A DNA stretch of 64,000 bases from Marinimicrobium sp050113635 (GCF_050113635.1 NZ_JBNJLT010000001.1:434001-498000); one strand, 5' to 3'; shown: positions 25,088 to 34,096, numbered from the stretch's first letter. The notes: a model not told the origin generated them from the sequence alone. Numbers and translations: made by a program.

Positions 25088-26464
25088 ATGACACCTGTAC
25101 GTTTGCTTTGCTGGCTCGCCCTAACCCCACTACTCTTCCTCGCAGGCTGCACCAACGAAGAGGAGGCTCCCAAAACCCCTGGGCTGTATGCGTTTGTAGG
25201 GGTCAACGTCATTCCCATGGATGAAAACCGGGTGCTGGAGCACCAAACCGTACTGGTGCGTGAGGGGCGTATCGTCTCGATTGACCCTGCCAGTGTGGTC
25301 CCGCCGGGCGGCGCGACAGTTATCGATGGCAAAGGTCGCTACCTGATGCCAGGGCTGGCGGAGATGCATGGCCACGTTCCGGGTGGGGATCATCCACAAT
25401 ACGCCCAGGACGTACTGTTCTTATATATTTCCAATGGAGTAACGCTGGTGCGTGGCATGGCGGGGGATGAATACCACCTGACCTTGCGGGACAAAATCGC
25501 CAGCGGTGAGATAGACGGTCCCACCCTGTTTGCCGCCAGCCCCTGGCTGGGCCAGAACAACGCTGGCTCGGAAGCACAAACTCGAGACGTCGTGCGCCAA
25601 TACGCTGAGCTGGGCTTCGATCTACTCAAAGTTGGCAGCCTCTCGCCCATTAATTACGGCTATATGGTGGATGAAGCGAATCGGCAGGACATTCCGTTCG
25701 CAGGCCATATTCCTGTGGGTGTGACGCTGGAACGGGCGCTGGAAGCCGGCCAGGCCTCCATTGATCATTTTGACCGCTATACAGAGTTCCTGGTGGACGA
25801 AGAGGCCGATCTCGCGGGTCGAAGCGGCGGCTTTTTTGGCAGCGGGGTTGTTGATCTGGTGGACCTGGACCGCATGGACGAAGCGGTGCAACGCACCGTC
25901 GAAGCAGGCACCTGGAACGTTCCGACCCTCAGTCTGGTGGAGCACCTGGCGTCCGAGGAGGCCCCGGAAGCCATGATCCAGTGGCCCGAGATGCGCTACA
26001 TGCCGCAGGAAGTACTCGACGGCTGGGTGCAGGCCAAACACGACTTCCAGGCCAGAGAGGATTTCCAGCCCGAAGCGGCACGAGCCCTGGTAGATCTGCG
26101 CCACCTGCTGCTGCGTGAACTGCATGACGGCGGTGCTCCGATCGCACTTGGCTCGGACGCCCCGCAATTTTTCAACGTCCCCGGTTTCTCCATTCATCGA
26201 GAAATGGCCATGATGGTCAACGCGGGACTGACGCCCTACGAGGTGTTGGCCACCGGCACCCGAAAGCCCGCCGAATACTTCGGGACCCCCGATACCTTCG
26301 GGCAGGTCGCGCCAGGCCATCGCGCCGATCTGATCCTGCTCAAGGAGAACCCGCTTGAGGATATTTCGGCGGTTCAGGAGCGCGTCGGGGTGATGGTGCG
26401 CGGCGAGTGGTTTCCGGAAAGTTCGATCCAAAAACGCCTTCAGGCTATCGCCGACCGGCGGTGA
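25088..26464 (+). CDS. amidohydrolase-family lipoprotein (imidazolonepropionase-like)
   Basis: A 458-residue protein with a lipoprotein signal peptide (LTPLLFLAGC, lipobox LAGC), so it is likely anchored to a membrane on the periplasmic side. Metal-dependent amidohydrolase landmarks follow: GLAEMHGHV (HxH) near residue 97, FAGHIPVG near 204, and LGSDAPQFF with the catalytic Asp near 356. The C-terminus GTRKPAEYFG...GHRADLILL is typical of COG1228. GGGAGG precedes the ATG at 25088. Substrate unknown; related enzymes hydrolyse cyclic amides or dipeptides (prolidase-like). Confidence 0.85.
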   Translation: MTPVRLLCWLALTPLLFLAGCTNEEEAPKTPGLYAFVGVNVIPMDENRVLEHQTVLVREGRIVSIDPASVVPPGGATVIDGKGRYLMPGLAEMHGHVPGGDHPQYAQDVLFLYISNGVTLVRGMAGDEYHLTLRDKIASGEIDGPTLFAASPWLGQNNAGSEAQTRDVVRQYAELGFDLLKVGSLSPINYGYMVDEANRQDIPFAGHIPVGVTLERALEAGQASIDHFDRYTEFLVDEEADLAGRSGGFFGSGVVDLVDLDRMDEAVQRTVEAGTWNVPTLSLVEHLASEEAPEAMIQWPEMRYMPQEVLDGWVQAKHDFQAREDFQPEAARALVDLRHLLLRELHDGGAPIALGSDAPQFFNVPGFSIHREMAMMVNAGLTPYEVLATGTRKPAEYFGTPDTFGQVAPGHRADLILLKENPLEDISAVQERVGVMVRGEWFPESSIQKRLQAIADRR

Positions 26465-26490
26465 TTGTCCCTGACGGCCCTGCGCAGCCG

Positions 26491-26539
26491 ACACGCTCAT
26501 GCCCGGCCAGCAAAGGCCGGGCACCCGCTAAGAGCGTGT
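26491..26539. terminator. nested double hairpin between convergent genes
   Basis: Outer arms ACACGCTC (26491-26498) and GAGCGTGT (26532-26539) are perfect 8-bp complements; inside them GCCCGGCC-AGCAAA-GGCCGGGC (26501-26522) is another perfect 8-bp stem. It lies between the convergent amidohydrolase and sbcB genes and can fold on either strand. It lacks U-tracts, so Rho-independent termination is uncertain. Confidence 0.55.
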
Positions 26540-26546
26540 AGCCCGG

Positions 26547-28013
26547 CTATTGATAACGCTCGAGCAGATCAAGGGCGTACTGTTCCAGGTCGCCGAGGCA
26601 CGCCTGTTTGTCTTCGGATAATGTCACCTCTTCACGCAACTGCACCAGCCGGGCTTGCAACGCCGGCCAGGTAATCCCCGCACCAGCGGTCGGCTCCGTC
26701 AGGCGCGCACGACAAAACGCCCGCCATCGCTGCTGTTGCGCCGAGTCCAGTGCTTCGGGCCAGTGACGCCCCAAATAGCGAAACAGTAATTCAGGCAGAC
26801 GGGCATCGTGAAAATCAAAGGTTTCCCGCGCCAGAGACTCGGGTGGCATCTGGCGGATGCTGGCCATCAATCGACGATCGTGGTCATCGAAAAAGCCATC
26901 ATAAAGCTGCTGATCCGGGTCCTCGCTGGGCTCAAAGCCCGGCTGCTCATACAACGCATTCAGCTTTTGCCGCAGTTGCTGCTGCTCACTGAGTGTCAGG
27001 TCCGCCAGTTGTCGCCAGTGCCGTTCAGCACGGCTTTTATCAATGCCCAGACGCTTGGCCGTGCGCTCGTCCAGGGTATTGGCGGGCGCAATCATCGGCG
27101 TTTTGTTCAAATGAAGCTCTTTCAGCGCCGGCCGTTGCGCACCCTCGGGCAACGCCTCAGACCGGGTAAACAGCCGCTCACGCAAGGATTCCGCCGAAGA
27201 GACCAGCAGGTCCTCGGGCGACTCGGACAAATCGAATACCAAGACGCTGTTTTTGTTGCTGGGGTGCAGGCCAACGGGTAGCACCAGAGCGGCATTGCCC
27301 CGCTCACCTGGATACATCCCGGAAATGTGCAGCAACGGCTTGTGGCTGTCGATATCGATAAGCTGCCCCACAAACCGCTTGTCGCGCAACCGGAAGGCAT
27401 AATCGTATAACCGGGGCTGATGCTGGCGAATCAGCCGTGCCAGCGCAATCGTCGCCTCCACATCAGACAGCGCATCATGCGCCGCTGTGTGCGCCAGCCC
27501 GTTCGCCTCCGTCAGCTTCTCCAACCTAAAGCAGGGGCGACCGTCTTCATAGTCCGGCCACTCGATCCCCTCCGGGCGCAACGCTCGGGTCATGCGTGCC
27601 ACATCGATCAAGTCCCAACGGGAGTTGCCATTGCGCCACTCTCGTTCATAGGGATCATAGAAGTTGCGGTACAACGTGTAACGGGTAACTTCGTCATCAA
27701 AGCGCAGTGAATTATAGCCCACGCCACAAGTGCCAGGACGCCCCAGCTCTGCCACCACCGCCGCAATAAACTCGGGCTCCGGGACGCCCTCCTCCAGCGC
27801 CTTCTGGGGGGAAATGCCGGTCACCAGGCAAGCATCCGGCTTAGGTAGACAGTCGACCACCGGCTTGCAGTAAAGCATGAGGGGATCGCCGATGATGTTC
27901 AGGTCCTGGTCCGTGCGAACACCCGCGAACTGGCTCGGTCGATCCCGGGCGGGGACTTCCCCCCAGGTTTCGTAATCGTGCCAGTACAGAGTCACACCAC
28001 GTTGGTCGGTCAT
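26547..28013 (-). CDS. sbcB: exodeoxyribonuclease I
   Basis: A 488-residue 3'-5' single-strand DNA exonuclease acting in recombination and mismatch repair. DEDD-type residues are visible: YWHDYETWG (Exo I motif), GYNSLRFDDEVTRYTLYRNFYDPY (Exo II) and HDALSDVEATIALARLI (Exo III). The C-terminal half holds the SH3-like and helical ExoI domains that clamp ssDNA and bind SSB. Length matches E. coli SbcB (475). Confidence 0.96.
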   Translation of the reverse strand: MTDQRGVTLYWHDYETWGEVPARDRPSQFAGVRTDQDLNIIGDPLMLYCKPVVDCLPKPDACLVTGISPQKALEEGVPEPEFIAAVVAELGRPGTCGVGYNSLRFDDEVTRYTLYRNFYDPYEREWRNGNSRWDLIDVARMTRALRPEGIEWPDYEDGRPCFRLEKLTEANGLAHTAAHDALSDVEATIALARLIRQHQPRLYDYAFRLRDKRFVGQLIDIDSHKPLLHISGMYPGERGNAALVLPVGLHPSNKNSVLVFDLSESPEDLLVSSAESLRERLFTRSEALPEGAQRPALKELHLNKTPMIAPANTLDERTAKRLGIDKSRAERHWRQLADLTLSEQQQLRQKLNALYEQPGFEPSEDPDQQLYDGFFDDHDRRLMASIRQMPPESLARETFDFHDARLPELLFRYLGRHWPEALDSAQQQRWRAFCRARLTEPTAGAGITWPALQARLVQLREEVTLSEDKQACLGDLEQYALDLLERYQ

Positions 28014-28126
28014 GGCCGGCTTCCCGTTTTACCGTTAGAGCGAGCACTGTATCACCCGCCTTCCGCCGCTGACCACTCCGAAGCCTTCTGCTTACGTTTC
28101 GGCGCTGCGCCATTTCCTGACTGCCC

Positions 28127-28135
28127 TGATATAAT
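28127..28135 (+). promoter_or_regulatory. extended -10 promoter of the carbonic anhydrase gene
   Basis: TGA-TATAAT is an extended -10 element with a consensus hexamer, 28 bp before the ATG. No good -35 is present. The leader would be about 22 nt and contains the AGGAGG ribosome binding site. Confidence 0.55.
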
Positions 28136-28163
28136 CACCGTCGATTAGCTAACAGGAGGCTTC

Positions 28164-28793
28164 ATGACCGATCTTACCCAACTGTTTGAAAATAACCGCC
28201 AATGGGCCGAGCAAATCAAAGCCGAAGACCCGGAGTTTTTCGCCAAGCTGTCCAAGCAGCAAAGTCCGGAATACCTTTGGATCGGCTGCGCCGATAGCCG
28301 CGTTCCGGCCAACCAGATTGTCGGACTGATGCCGGGCGAACTGTTTGTACATCGCAACGTCGCCAACCTGGTAATTCAGACCGACCTGAACTGCATGTCC
28401 GTTATGCAGTTCGCCGTTGAGTATCTGAAGGTCAAACATATTATGGTGACCGGACACTACGGCTGCGGTGGTATTGCCGCCGCTTTGGCCAATCAGCAAT
28501 TTGGCTTGCTGGATTACTGGGTGCGCAATGTCCGTGAGGTCTACCTCAAGCACAAAGAGGAAATGGATGCGATCACGGATAAAAAGGAGCATTTGAATCG
28601 AATGTGTGAGCTGAACGTCATAGAGCAGGTGGGCAATGTTACTCACACCAACATCGTTCAAAATGCCTGGAAACGCGGCCAGGAGCTCACCGTCCACGGC
28701 TGGGTTTACAGTATTGAAGACGGTATTATCCGCAACATGATGCCGCCGGTGACCGGCATCGACCAGGTCGACAAACGCTACCACATTATTTAA
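28164..28793 (+). CDS. can: beta-class carbonic anhydrase
   Basis: A 209-residue zinc enzyme interconverting CO2 and bicarbonate in the cytoplasm. Zinc ligands fall exactly as in E. coli Can: Cys42 and Asp44 with Arg46 in GCADSRVP, and His/Cys in VTGHYGCGG near residues 98-101. AGGAGG lies seven bases before the ATG. It is divergent from sbcB and followed by a GC-rich hairpin. Confidence 0.97.
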   Translation: MTDLTQLFENNRQWAEQIKAEDPEFFAKLSKQQSPEYLWIGCADSRVPANQIVGLMPGELFVHRNVANLVIQTDLNCMSVMQFAVEYLKVKHIMVTGHYGCGGIAAALANQQFGLLDYWVRNVREVYLKHKEEMDAITDKKEHLNRMCELNVIEQVGNVTHTNIVQNAWKRGQELTVHGWVYSIEDGIIRNMMPPVTGIDQVDKRYHII

Positions 28794-28812
28794 GTTACCC
28801 CTCTTCCTGCAG

Positions 28813-28842
28813 GCCGACCCCGGGCATCGTTCCCGGGGCCGG
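28813..28842 (+). terminator. hairpin terminator after carbonic anhydrase
   Basis: CCCCGGG-CATCGTT-CCCGGGG forms a 7-bp GC stem, with outer GGCC/CCGG bases able to extend it, followed by TTTGT. It lies 20 bp past the stop codon. A plausible intrinsic terminator, though the U-tract is short. Confidence 0.6.
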
Positions 28843-28974
28843 TTTGTCCACCCCCTCCCCCCCGACGCTCACCACTTCTTTTTTACGCTCCGGCAGTTGA
28901 CGGCGCGGGCAGCGCCCCTTATGTTCCCCCAGACCAACACAACAATAGTGATAACATTATCAGGAGAAACAACC

Positions 28975-31545
28975 ATGCAACGGCATACGTTATTCGGTCT
29001 TGCCTTGTCGCTAAGCGGGCTATTGGTCGGCTGCGAAACCCCAGCCACCTCCGACGCGCCGGAGCCAGACGGTTTTACACTCAACGAACGCGGCTACTTC
29101 CAGAATCAGGGCGTTGGCCTCATGGCGTTTCAGGAGCACCACCCTGAGAGCCACCAAAGCGGGTTGATTCTGGTCAGTCATGACAACCGCCTGGTCACCA
29201 ATGGCGATGTGCGCCTGGAGTTGACACCGGGGCAATGGTCCCCCATGTCTCGCCTGCTTGAGCGGGAGGTCGATACGGCTCAGGGACGAATTACCACCCA
29301 CCTCCGTTACCCCGATGAGCGCCAGCACCACACGGGTTTCAACCCGCTTCACTATCCGGACTTGCAACTGGAATATGACGTCAGCGTTGAAGCTGACGGT
29401 CATGACTTACTGGTTACCGTCAATCTTGACCAACCCCTGCCTGCCGAGTGGGCCGGCGCCGTGGGCTTTCAAATCGAGCTGTACCCTACCGATCTGTTTG
29501 GCAAAACCTGGATGATGGACAATGCCACCGGCCTGTTCCCCCGCCAGCCCTATGGCGTGGAAATGCCCAGCGGCAAAGCCGCCACCCCCAAGCGGGTGTC
29601 GGATGGCCCCCTCAACGGGCTGCTGCCGCTGGCGCAGCATAAGGCACAGCCTGTCCCTATGGCCGCCGGGCGACAATTCACCATGGCACCGGAATCTGAC
29701 ACCATGCGCCTTCAGGTGGAAAGCCTGAACGGCGAGCTGCAGTTACTGGACGGCCGTGCCCAACACCAAAATGGCTGGTTCGTACTGCGCAGCCCGATCG
29801 CCGCTGGCGCCACAGAGAACGCCGTGGTCTGGCGCCTAAGCCCGAACGTGGTGAAAGGGTGGACCCGGGAGCCGGTCATCCAGCATTCCATGGTGGGCTA
29901 CCATCCGGCGCAAAAAAAGGTCGCCGTTATCGAAACCGACCCCAACGCGCCTTTGAATGAGCCCGTTCGCTTGCTTCGCCTGAACGCCTCGGGCCAGCCG
30001 GAGAAGGTGTTAAGCCAGAAGGCGCAGTCGTGGGGCGATTTCCTGCGCTACCGCTACTATCAGTTTGACTTCTCCGGTGTCCGTGCGGAGGGCATGTACC
30101 AGTTGGCTATGGGAGACACGTTAAGTCACCCCTTTCCCATCGCTGCCGACGTTTACAACCGCAACGTGTGGCAACCCACGCTGGAATACTTCCTGCCCAT
30201 TCAAATGGGACACATGCGGGTAAAAGAGAAATACAAACTCTGGCACGACGACAGCCATCGGGACGATGCCCGCATGGCGCCGACGGATATCAACCATTTC
30301 GACGGCTATGTACAAGGCAGCAGTACACTCACCGATTTCGATTCCGGCGAGCATGTTCCAGGGCTGGCCCAGGGCGGCTGGTACGACGCGGGTGATGCCG
30401 ATTTCCGCATTGAGTCCCAGTCCGGCGAGGTGTTTATTCTCAGTGCCGCCTATGATGAATTTGGTGTGGACCTCGACAGCACACTCATTGATCAGGAACT
30501 GCGTTTGACCGAACTGCGCGAGCCCGATGGAAAACCCGATATGCTTCAACAAATTGAACACGGTCTGTTGACCGTGGTCGGCGGCTACGAAAGCCTGGGC
30601 CGACTGTACCGAGGTATTATCGTTCCTACCCTGACCCAATACGTGATGGGCGGGGACTTTTCCGGGCAGACCGACAACCTCATCTATGATCCCGCACTGG
30701 CGGCGGACGAACGCACCGCAACCCACTCCGGAGTACCGGATGACCGGTGGGTCTTCACTGAAGAGCACCCGGCGCGCGAGTTTGACGCTATCGCCAATAT
30801 TGCCGCCAGCGTCGGTCCCATGCGCGGCTACAATGACGATCTAGCCAACCGCACACTGGCGGCGGCCGAGGCACTGTGGAACGTCGAACGGGCTGTCAAC
30901 AGTGACGGCGAGCGCAATGAGCAAATTCGCGCCGCGGTGGAGCTGTTCCGCTCCACAAGTCGCGACACTTACCGGGACTTCCTGATCGGCCAGCAAGATC
31001 ACATTATCCGGCACTTCCGGCAAGTGGGCTGGGCGGTCGCCCGGGTGATTCACGATCTTGACGCTCCCGAGCTAACCAGCGCCCTCCGAGAGGCCGCGGC
31101 TGACTATGATCGGGCGCTCAAGGAAAAAATGGCGTCCACGCCTTATGGACTGGATTTTGAAATGCAGCTATGGGGACGAGGCTGGAGCTTGCAGCAGGAG
31201 GGCGTGTCCCAATACTTCTTGCACAAAGCCTTTCCAGACACCTTCGGCAAAGAGTATCTTCTCAACATTCTGAATTATGTTTTGGGTACGAACCCCGGTG
31301 CCAACGCTCAATCCTACGCGACTGGCGTGGGCGCAAAATCCAAGCGGGCAGCCTATGGCCAGAATCGCATGGACTACAGCTACATCCCGGGTGGCGTAAT
31401 TGTCGGCACGGCTCTGGTGCAACCGGATTTTCCCGAACTGAAGGAATTTCCCTACCTGTGGCAGCAGTCCGAATATGTGCTGGGTGGTGGAGCGAGTAAC
31501 TTTATGTTTCTTGCCCTGGCCGCCAACGATCTGCTTAACGAATAA
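28975..31545 (+). CDS. glycoside hydrolase family 9 lipoprotein
   Basis: An 856-residue protein with a lipoprotein signal (LALSLSGLLVGC). The frame is open 26 codons upstream, but CAGGAG ahead of the ATG at 28975 and the signal peptide fix the start. A long N-terminal beta-sandwich region (to about residue 430, Cellulase N-terminal Ig-like) leads to the GH9 (alpha/alpha)6 barrel: GGWYDAGDADFR with the catalytic Asp pair near residues 471 and 474, NPGANAQSYATGVG, and a terminal catalytic Glu in QQSEYVLGGG near 833. GH9 members cleave beta-1,4-glucans or related amino sugars; substrate is not settled here. No carbohydrate-binding module is seen, and the lipid anchor implies a cell-bound enzyme acting on imported or nearby oligosaccharides. 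Confidence 0.9.
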   Translation: MQRHTLFGLALSLSGLLVGCETPATSDAPEPDGFTLNERGYFQNQGVGLMAFQEHHPESHQSGLILVSHDNRLVTNGDVRLELTPGQWSPMSRLLEREVDTAQGRITTHLRYPDERQHHTGFNPLHYPDLQLEYDVSVEADGHDLLVTVNLDQPLPAEWAGAVGFQIELYPTDLFGKTWMMDNATGLFPRQPYGVEMPSGKAATPKRVSDGPLNGLLPLAQHKAQPVPMAAGRQFTMAPESDTMRLQVESLNGELQLLDGRAQHQNGWFVLRSPIAAGATENAVVWRLSPNVVKGWTREPVIQHSMVGYHPAQKKVAVIETDPNAPLNEPVRLLRLNASGQPEKVLSQKAQSWGDFLRYRYYQFDFSGVRAEGMYQLAMGDTLSHPFPIAADVYNRNVWQPTLEYFLPIQMGHMRVKEKYKLWHDDSHRDDARMAPTDINHFDGYVQGSSTLTDFDSGEHVPGLAQGGWYDAGDADFRIESQSGEVFILSAAYDEFGVDLDSTLIDQELRLTELREPDGKPDMLQQIEHGLLTVVGGYESLGRLYRGIIVPTLTQYVMGGDFSGQTDNLIYDPALAADERTATHSGVPDDRWVFTEEHPAREFDAIANIAASVGPMRGYNDDLANRTLAAAEALWNVERAVNSDGERNEQIRAAVELFRSTSRDTYRDFLIGQQDHIIRHFRQVGWAVARVIHDLDAPELTSALREAAADYDRALKEKMASTPYGLDFEMQLWGRGWSLQQEGVSQYFLHKAFPDTFGKEYLLNILNYVLGTNPGANAQSYATGVGAKSKRAAYGQNRMDYSYIPGGVIVGTALVQPDFPELKEFPYLWQQSEYVLGGGASNFMFLALAANDLLNE

Positions 31546-31549
31546 ACGG

Positions 31550-32443
31550 TTACCGGCAAGGACTGCTGTCGGGCAGGGACGCCCGACGAACGTCTGGAGC
31601 ACAAAGCTGTTCCAGTGTCAGCCACAACCGGCTGTCATCCACAGGCGTCTCCGGAGACAGGTCTCGATTGTCCAGGTAGAACACCCGTCGCTCGGCGATA
31701 TTGGCGCGTTGGATGACACGCTGAATCATGGCGCTACGGTAAAACAACTCATCAAAACTACCATCCTCCACCGCCACCATCAGTCCCTTCTGCAACGCTT
31801 CAGCCAATTCAGGCTTCTTGGGCGACACAAACAGATAGAAGGGCATGCGATATACCAACAGGATGTGCGGCTCAACCGTCAACTCCAGTTCCGGCCAGCT
31901 TTCCAGCTCAGTCCAGGGCTCGTGCACGCCGCGAGGAAAAACCTGGAAGCGCTTACCCTGCACCATCATTCTCAGGCGATCAAAACTCTCCTCGCGGACC
32001 TTGAACCCGTTATTACCGAGAATTTGAGCATCGGGCCAACCCACGCCTTGCCCATAGGTGAATTGCTTCAAGTCATTGAGGCTGACCACACCGGAGAATA
32101 AGTCGCGGTTGTCATTGTGCACGACGAAGAGGCGGTGGCCGACCAGCCCTTTGAATAAGGGCACGCGAACGGGTATTAACTGTTGCTCGATTTCCCGCGA
32201 CGTGGCCGACCACATAATGTCAATGCGGCCCTCCTGAGTATCGCGCACCTGACGAGCCCAGCTGAGACCTCCCGAGTCGATATCCAGCCGATAATCAAAT
32301 CCCGCTTTGTCAAGTGCCAGACGAATCATGCTTTCGGTGTAAATCGCGTTGTGATCTCCGCGAGACACCATATGCAACGTCGTTTGACCGCTGACCCAGG
32401 GAGCCACTAGGCAGAGTAAACCGGCGACTAACGAACGCCACAT
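31550..32443 (-). CDS. periplasmic substrate-binding-domain protein (SBP_bac_3-like), orphan
   Basis: A 297-residue protein with a signal peptide (SLVAGLLCLVAPWVSGQ-TT). The remainder resembles family 3 solute-binding proteins: an N-terminal beta strand TTLHMVSRGDHNAIYTESMIRLALDKAGF, a hinge segment SWARQVRDTQEGRIDIMWSA, and PVRVPLFKGLVGHRLFVV. There is no ABC permease or ATPase beside it, so it may serve a sensor or scavenging role instead of transport. It converges on the GH9 gene with 4 bp between stops. Ligand unknown. Confidence 0.7.
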   Translation of the reverse strand: MWRSLVAGLLCLVAPWVSGQTTLHMVSRGDHNAIYTESMIRLALDKAGFDYRLDIDSGGLSWARQVRDTQEGRIDIMWSATSREIEQQLIPVRVPLFKGLVGHRLFVVHNDNRDLFSGVVSLNDLKQFTYGQGVGWPDAQILGNNGFKVREESFDRLRMMVQGKRFQVFPRGVHEPWTELESWPELELTVEPHILLVYRMPFYLFVSPKKPELAEALQKGLMVAVEDGSFDELFYRSAMIQRVIQRANIAERRVFYLDNRDLSPETPVDDSRLWLTLEQLCAPDVRRASLPDSSPCR

Positions 32444-32652
32444 ACTGGCTGCCCCACGCGATGCACTTTCCCGCCTCTACTTTCACCACCCATATTCTCA
32501 CCGCCCACGCTCTATCTTGGCCTATGTTGGCCTAAGCCCCCTCGCTGTTGATTTACCACCACAGGGGGATCAACACGGAGCATCCCACTTTGGCGCATTT
32601 TTAATCATTGAGCAAGGGCGAGCATCGCTTTCATGGGTCACGCCTGAACGGG
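32444..32652. other. short spacer, nothing recognised
   Basis: About 200 bp between the solute-binding protein start and the phhB stop. It must contain the solute-binding gene promoter, but I cannot point to convincing -35/-10 boxes. No gene or strong hairpin seen. Confidence 0.4.
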
Positions 32653-33003
32653 TCACTCCTGATAAGTGCCGTAAACACCATCGGTTTTAGCGGCCATAAT
32701 AAAGTCATTGCGATGCAGGCCACCAATCTTGTGGGTCCACCAGTCGACGGTAACTTTGCCCCACTCGGTCAGCAGTGCCGGGTGGTGGTTGGCATCTTCA
32801 GCGAGGTCGCCCACGCTTTGGGTAAAGGCCAGCGCCTCGGCAAAGTCTTTGAATTTGAACACCCGGGAGAGGCGCTTTTCGCCATCGAATTGCCGCACCT
32901 CCCACTCGGGTACGTCGGGCTGAAGCTCACGAATGTCGTTGTCCGACAGTTTCGGGGCGTCGGCACGACAGGCTTCACAGTGTTGTTGGGCTAATTGACT
33001 CAT
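32653..33003 (-). CDS. phhB: 4a-hydroxytetrahydrobiopterin dehydratase (pterin carbinolamine dehydratase)
   Basis: A 116-residue enzyme that regenerates pterin cofactor after aromatic amino acid hydroxylation. The active-site block is EDANHHPALLTEWGKVTVDWWTHKIGGL with the paired His (NHHP) and the later His. GGAGG seven bases before the ATG at 33003 (MSQLAQQHCEACRADAP) rules out the longer open frame. No phenylalanine hydroxylase gene (phhA) is adjacent, so it could act on molybdopterin or folate-type pterins as in plants, or serve a distant phhA. Confidence 0.93.
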   Translation of the reverse strand: MSQLAQQHCEACRADAPKLSDNDIRELQPDVPEWEVRQFDGEKRLSRVFKFKDFAEALAFTQSVGDLAEDANHHPALLTEWGKVTVDWWTHKIGGLHRNDFIMAAKTDGVYGTYQE

Positions 33004-33158
33004 CACTAAACCTCCTTCTTGGATTGACGTCACATCATATCGACAATGATTTCGGCTGGGATATCCTGATCACGTTCACTTCGACCTCCCTTCCAGGACT
33101 CTACTTGACCCAGAAGTTCTCGCAGAAAAATCACATGCTTTTGGACGGTAAGCTCCCA

Positions 33159-33270
33159 AGCCTCTGGTGGTGTATGCCCTTTGGGGGCTCTTGGAGGCAT
33201 GGATGCCGACATGAAGCCTACAGGGAGGTATTTACGGCGGGTCCCCAAAGGGTATACACCACCAGAGGCT
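33159..33270. repeat. large stem-loop repeat, copy B (conserved 52-nt loop)
   Basis: Arms 33159-33188 and 33241-33270 (30 nt each) pair along their whole length, with two G-U wobbles when read as RNA. The 52-nt loop (33189-33240) has the same length as in copy A (3342-3393) and about 40 of 52 identical positions, including CATGGATGCCGACATGAAGC and TACGGCGG. The arms are mostly unrelated in sequence to those of copy A, yet remain paired. It begins 10 bp beyond the stop of the SDR gene and runs toward phhB. Confidence 0.85.
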
Positions 33271-33280
33271 CCTCCGAACG

Positions 33281-34096
33281 TCACCGATGCAGACGCCCCA
33301 TCAACACCTCGGCCAGCGAATCCCCCACGCGCGATGCCCCGGACAGCGACCAGCCGCCATCCACCGGCAAGACGGCCCCCGTCACAAAGGCCGCGTCGGG
33401 CGAGGCCAGGAAACGGCACACTCGAAAAATATCCTGCGGTTGGCCCAGCCGCTGCAATGGCACCGACCGCCGTACCGCTTCTCGCTGAGAATCCTCCGGA
33501 GCCAGCCGGGCCATGCCTTCCGTGTTTTCCACCGGACCAGGGATCACCGAGTTCACCCGAATTCCCTCCGGCCCCCACTCCTGGGCCAATGTACGGGTCA
33601 GCATATCCACCCCGGCCTTTGCGGCACAAACGTGGGACTGCCCTACCATTGGCAGTACCGCCTGTGGTGCCGATATGTGAATTACGCACCCCGGTCGCCG
33701 CAAGTGAGGGTACACGGCATGCAGCACATGAAAACTGCCCAGCAGGTCGATTTCCACCACTGATCGGAACGCATTGGCAGACATGGCCGCCCCCAGAGCC
33801 GGAAAGTTGCCTGCCGCGCCGGAGACAACAACATCCAGCGGACCCCATTTTTCGCACAGCGTTCGCACGCCTTCACTCACTGCTTCCGATTCGCGCACGT
33901 CGGCTACGAAACCGGTCGCTTCCGCTCCCAGCGCACGAAGCGCCGCTATGGCGTCATCCACCTTCTCACGGGAGCGGCTGAAGACAGCGACTCGATCTCC
34001 ATCCCGGGCAAAGCCCTCCGCGATACCCCGGTTAATACCACTGGTGCCGCCGGCCACCAACACGGTTCTGGAACTCTTGTCTGGCGTATCGGTCAT
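33281..34096 (-). CDS. short-chain dehydrogenase/reductase, 2,4-dienoyl-CoA reductase-like
   Basis: A 271-residue Rossmann-fold oxidoreductase. The cofactor loop is VLVAGGTSGINRGIAEGFA; NADP-type residues SRSRE follow the second strand. ANAFRSVVEIDLLGSFHVLHA and GCVIHISA are family blocks. The usual YxxxK catalytic pair reads HVCAAKAG here: Lys is kept and Tyr replaced, as in the TER/DECR subgroup that reduces dienoyl- or enoyl-CoA. That subgroup assignment is from memory of motif patterns. It precedes the stem-loop repeat and phhB on the minus strand. Confidence 0.8.
   Translation of the reverse strand: MTDTPDKSSRTVLVAGGTSGINRGIAEGFARDGDRVAVFSRSREKVDDAIAALRALGAEATGFVADVRESEAVSEGVRTLCEKWGPLDVVVSGAAGNFPALGAAMSANAFRSVVEIDLLGSFHVLHAVYPHLRRPGCVIHISAPQAVLPMVGQSHVCAAKAGVDMLTRTLAQEWGPEGIRVNSVIPGPVENTEGMARLAPEDSQREAVRRSVPLQRLGQPQDIFRVCRFLASPDAAFVTGAVLPVDGGWSLSGASRVGDSLAEVLMGRLHR

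Noticed and set aside
33181..33981. A 266-codon open frame antisense to the SDR gene
   Set aside because: Pro/Arg-rich shadow of a conserved oxidoreductase and it begins inside the stem-loop repeat.
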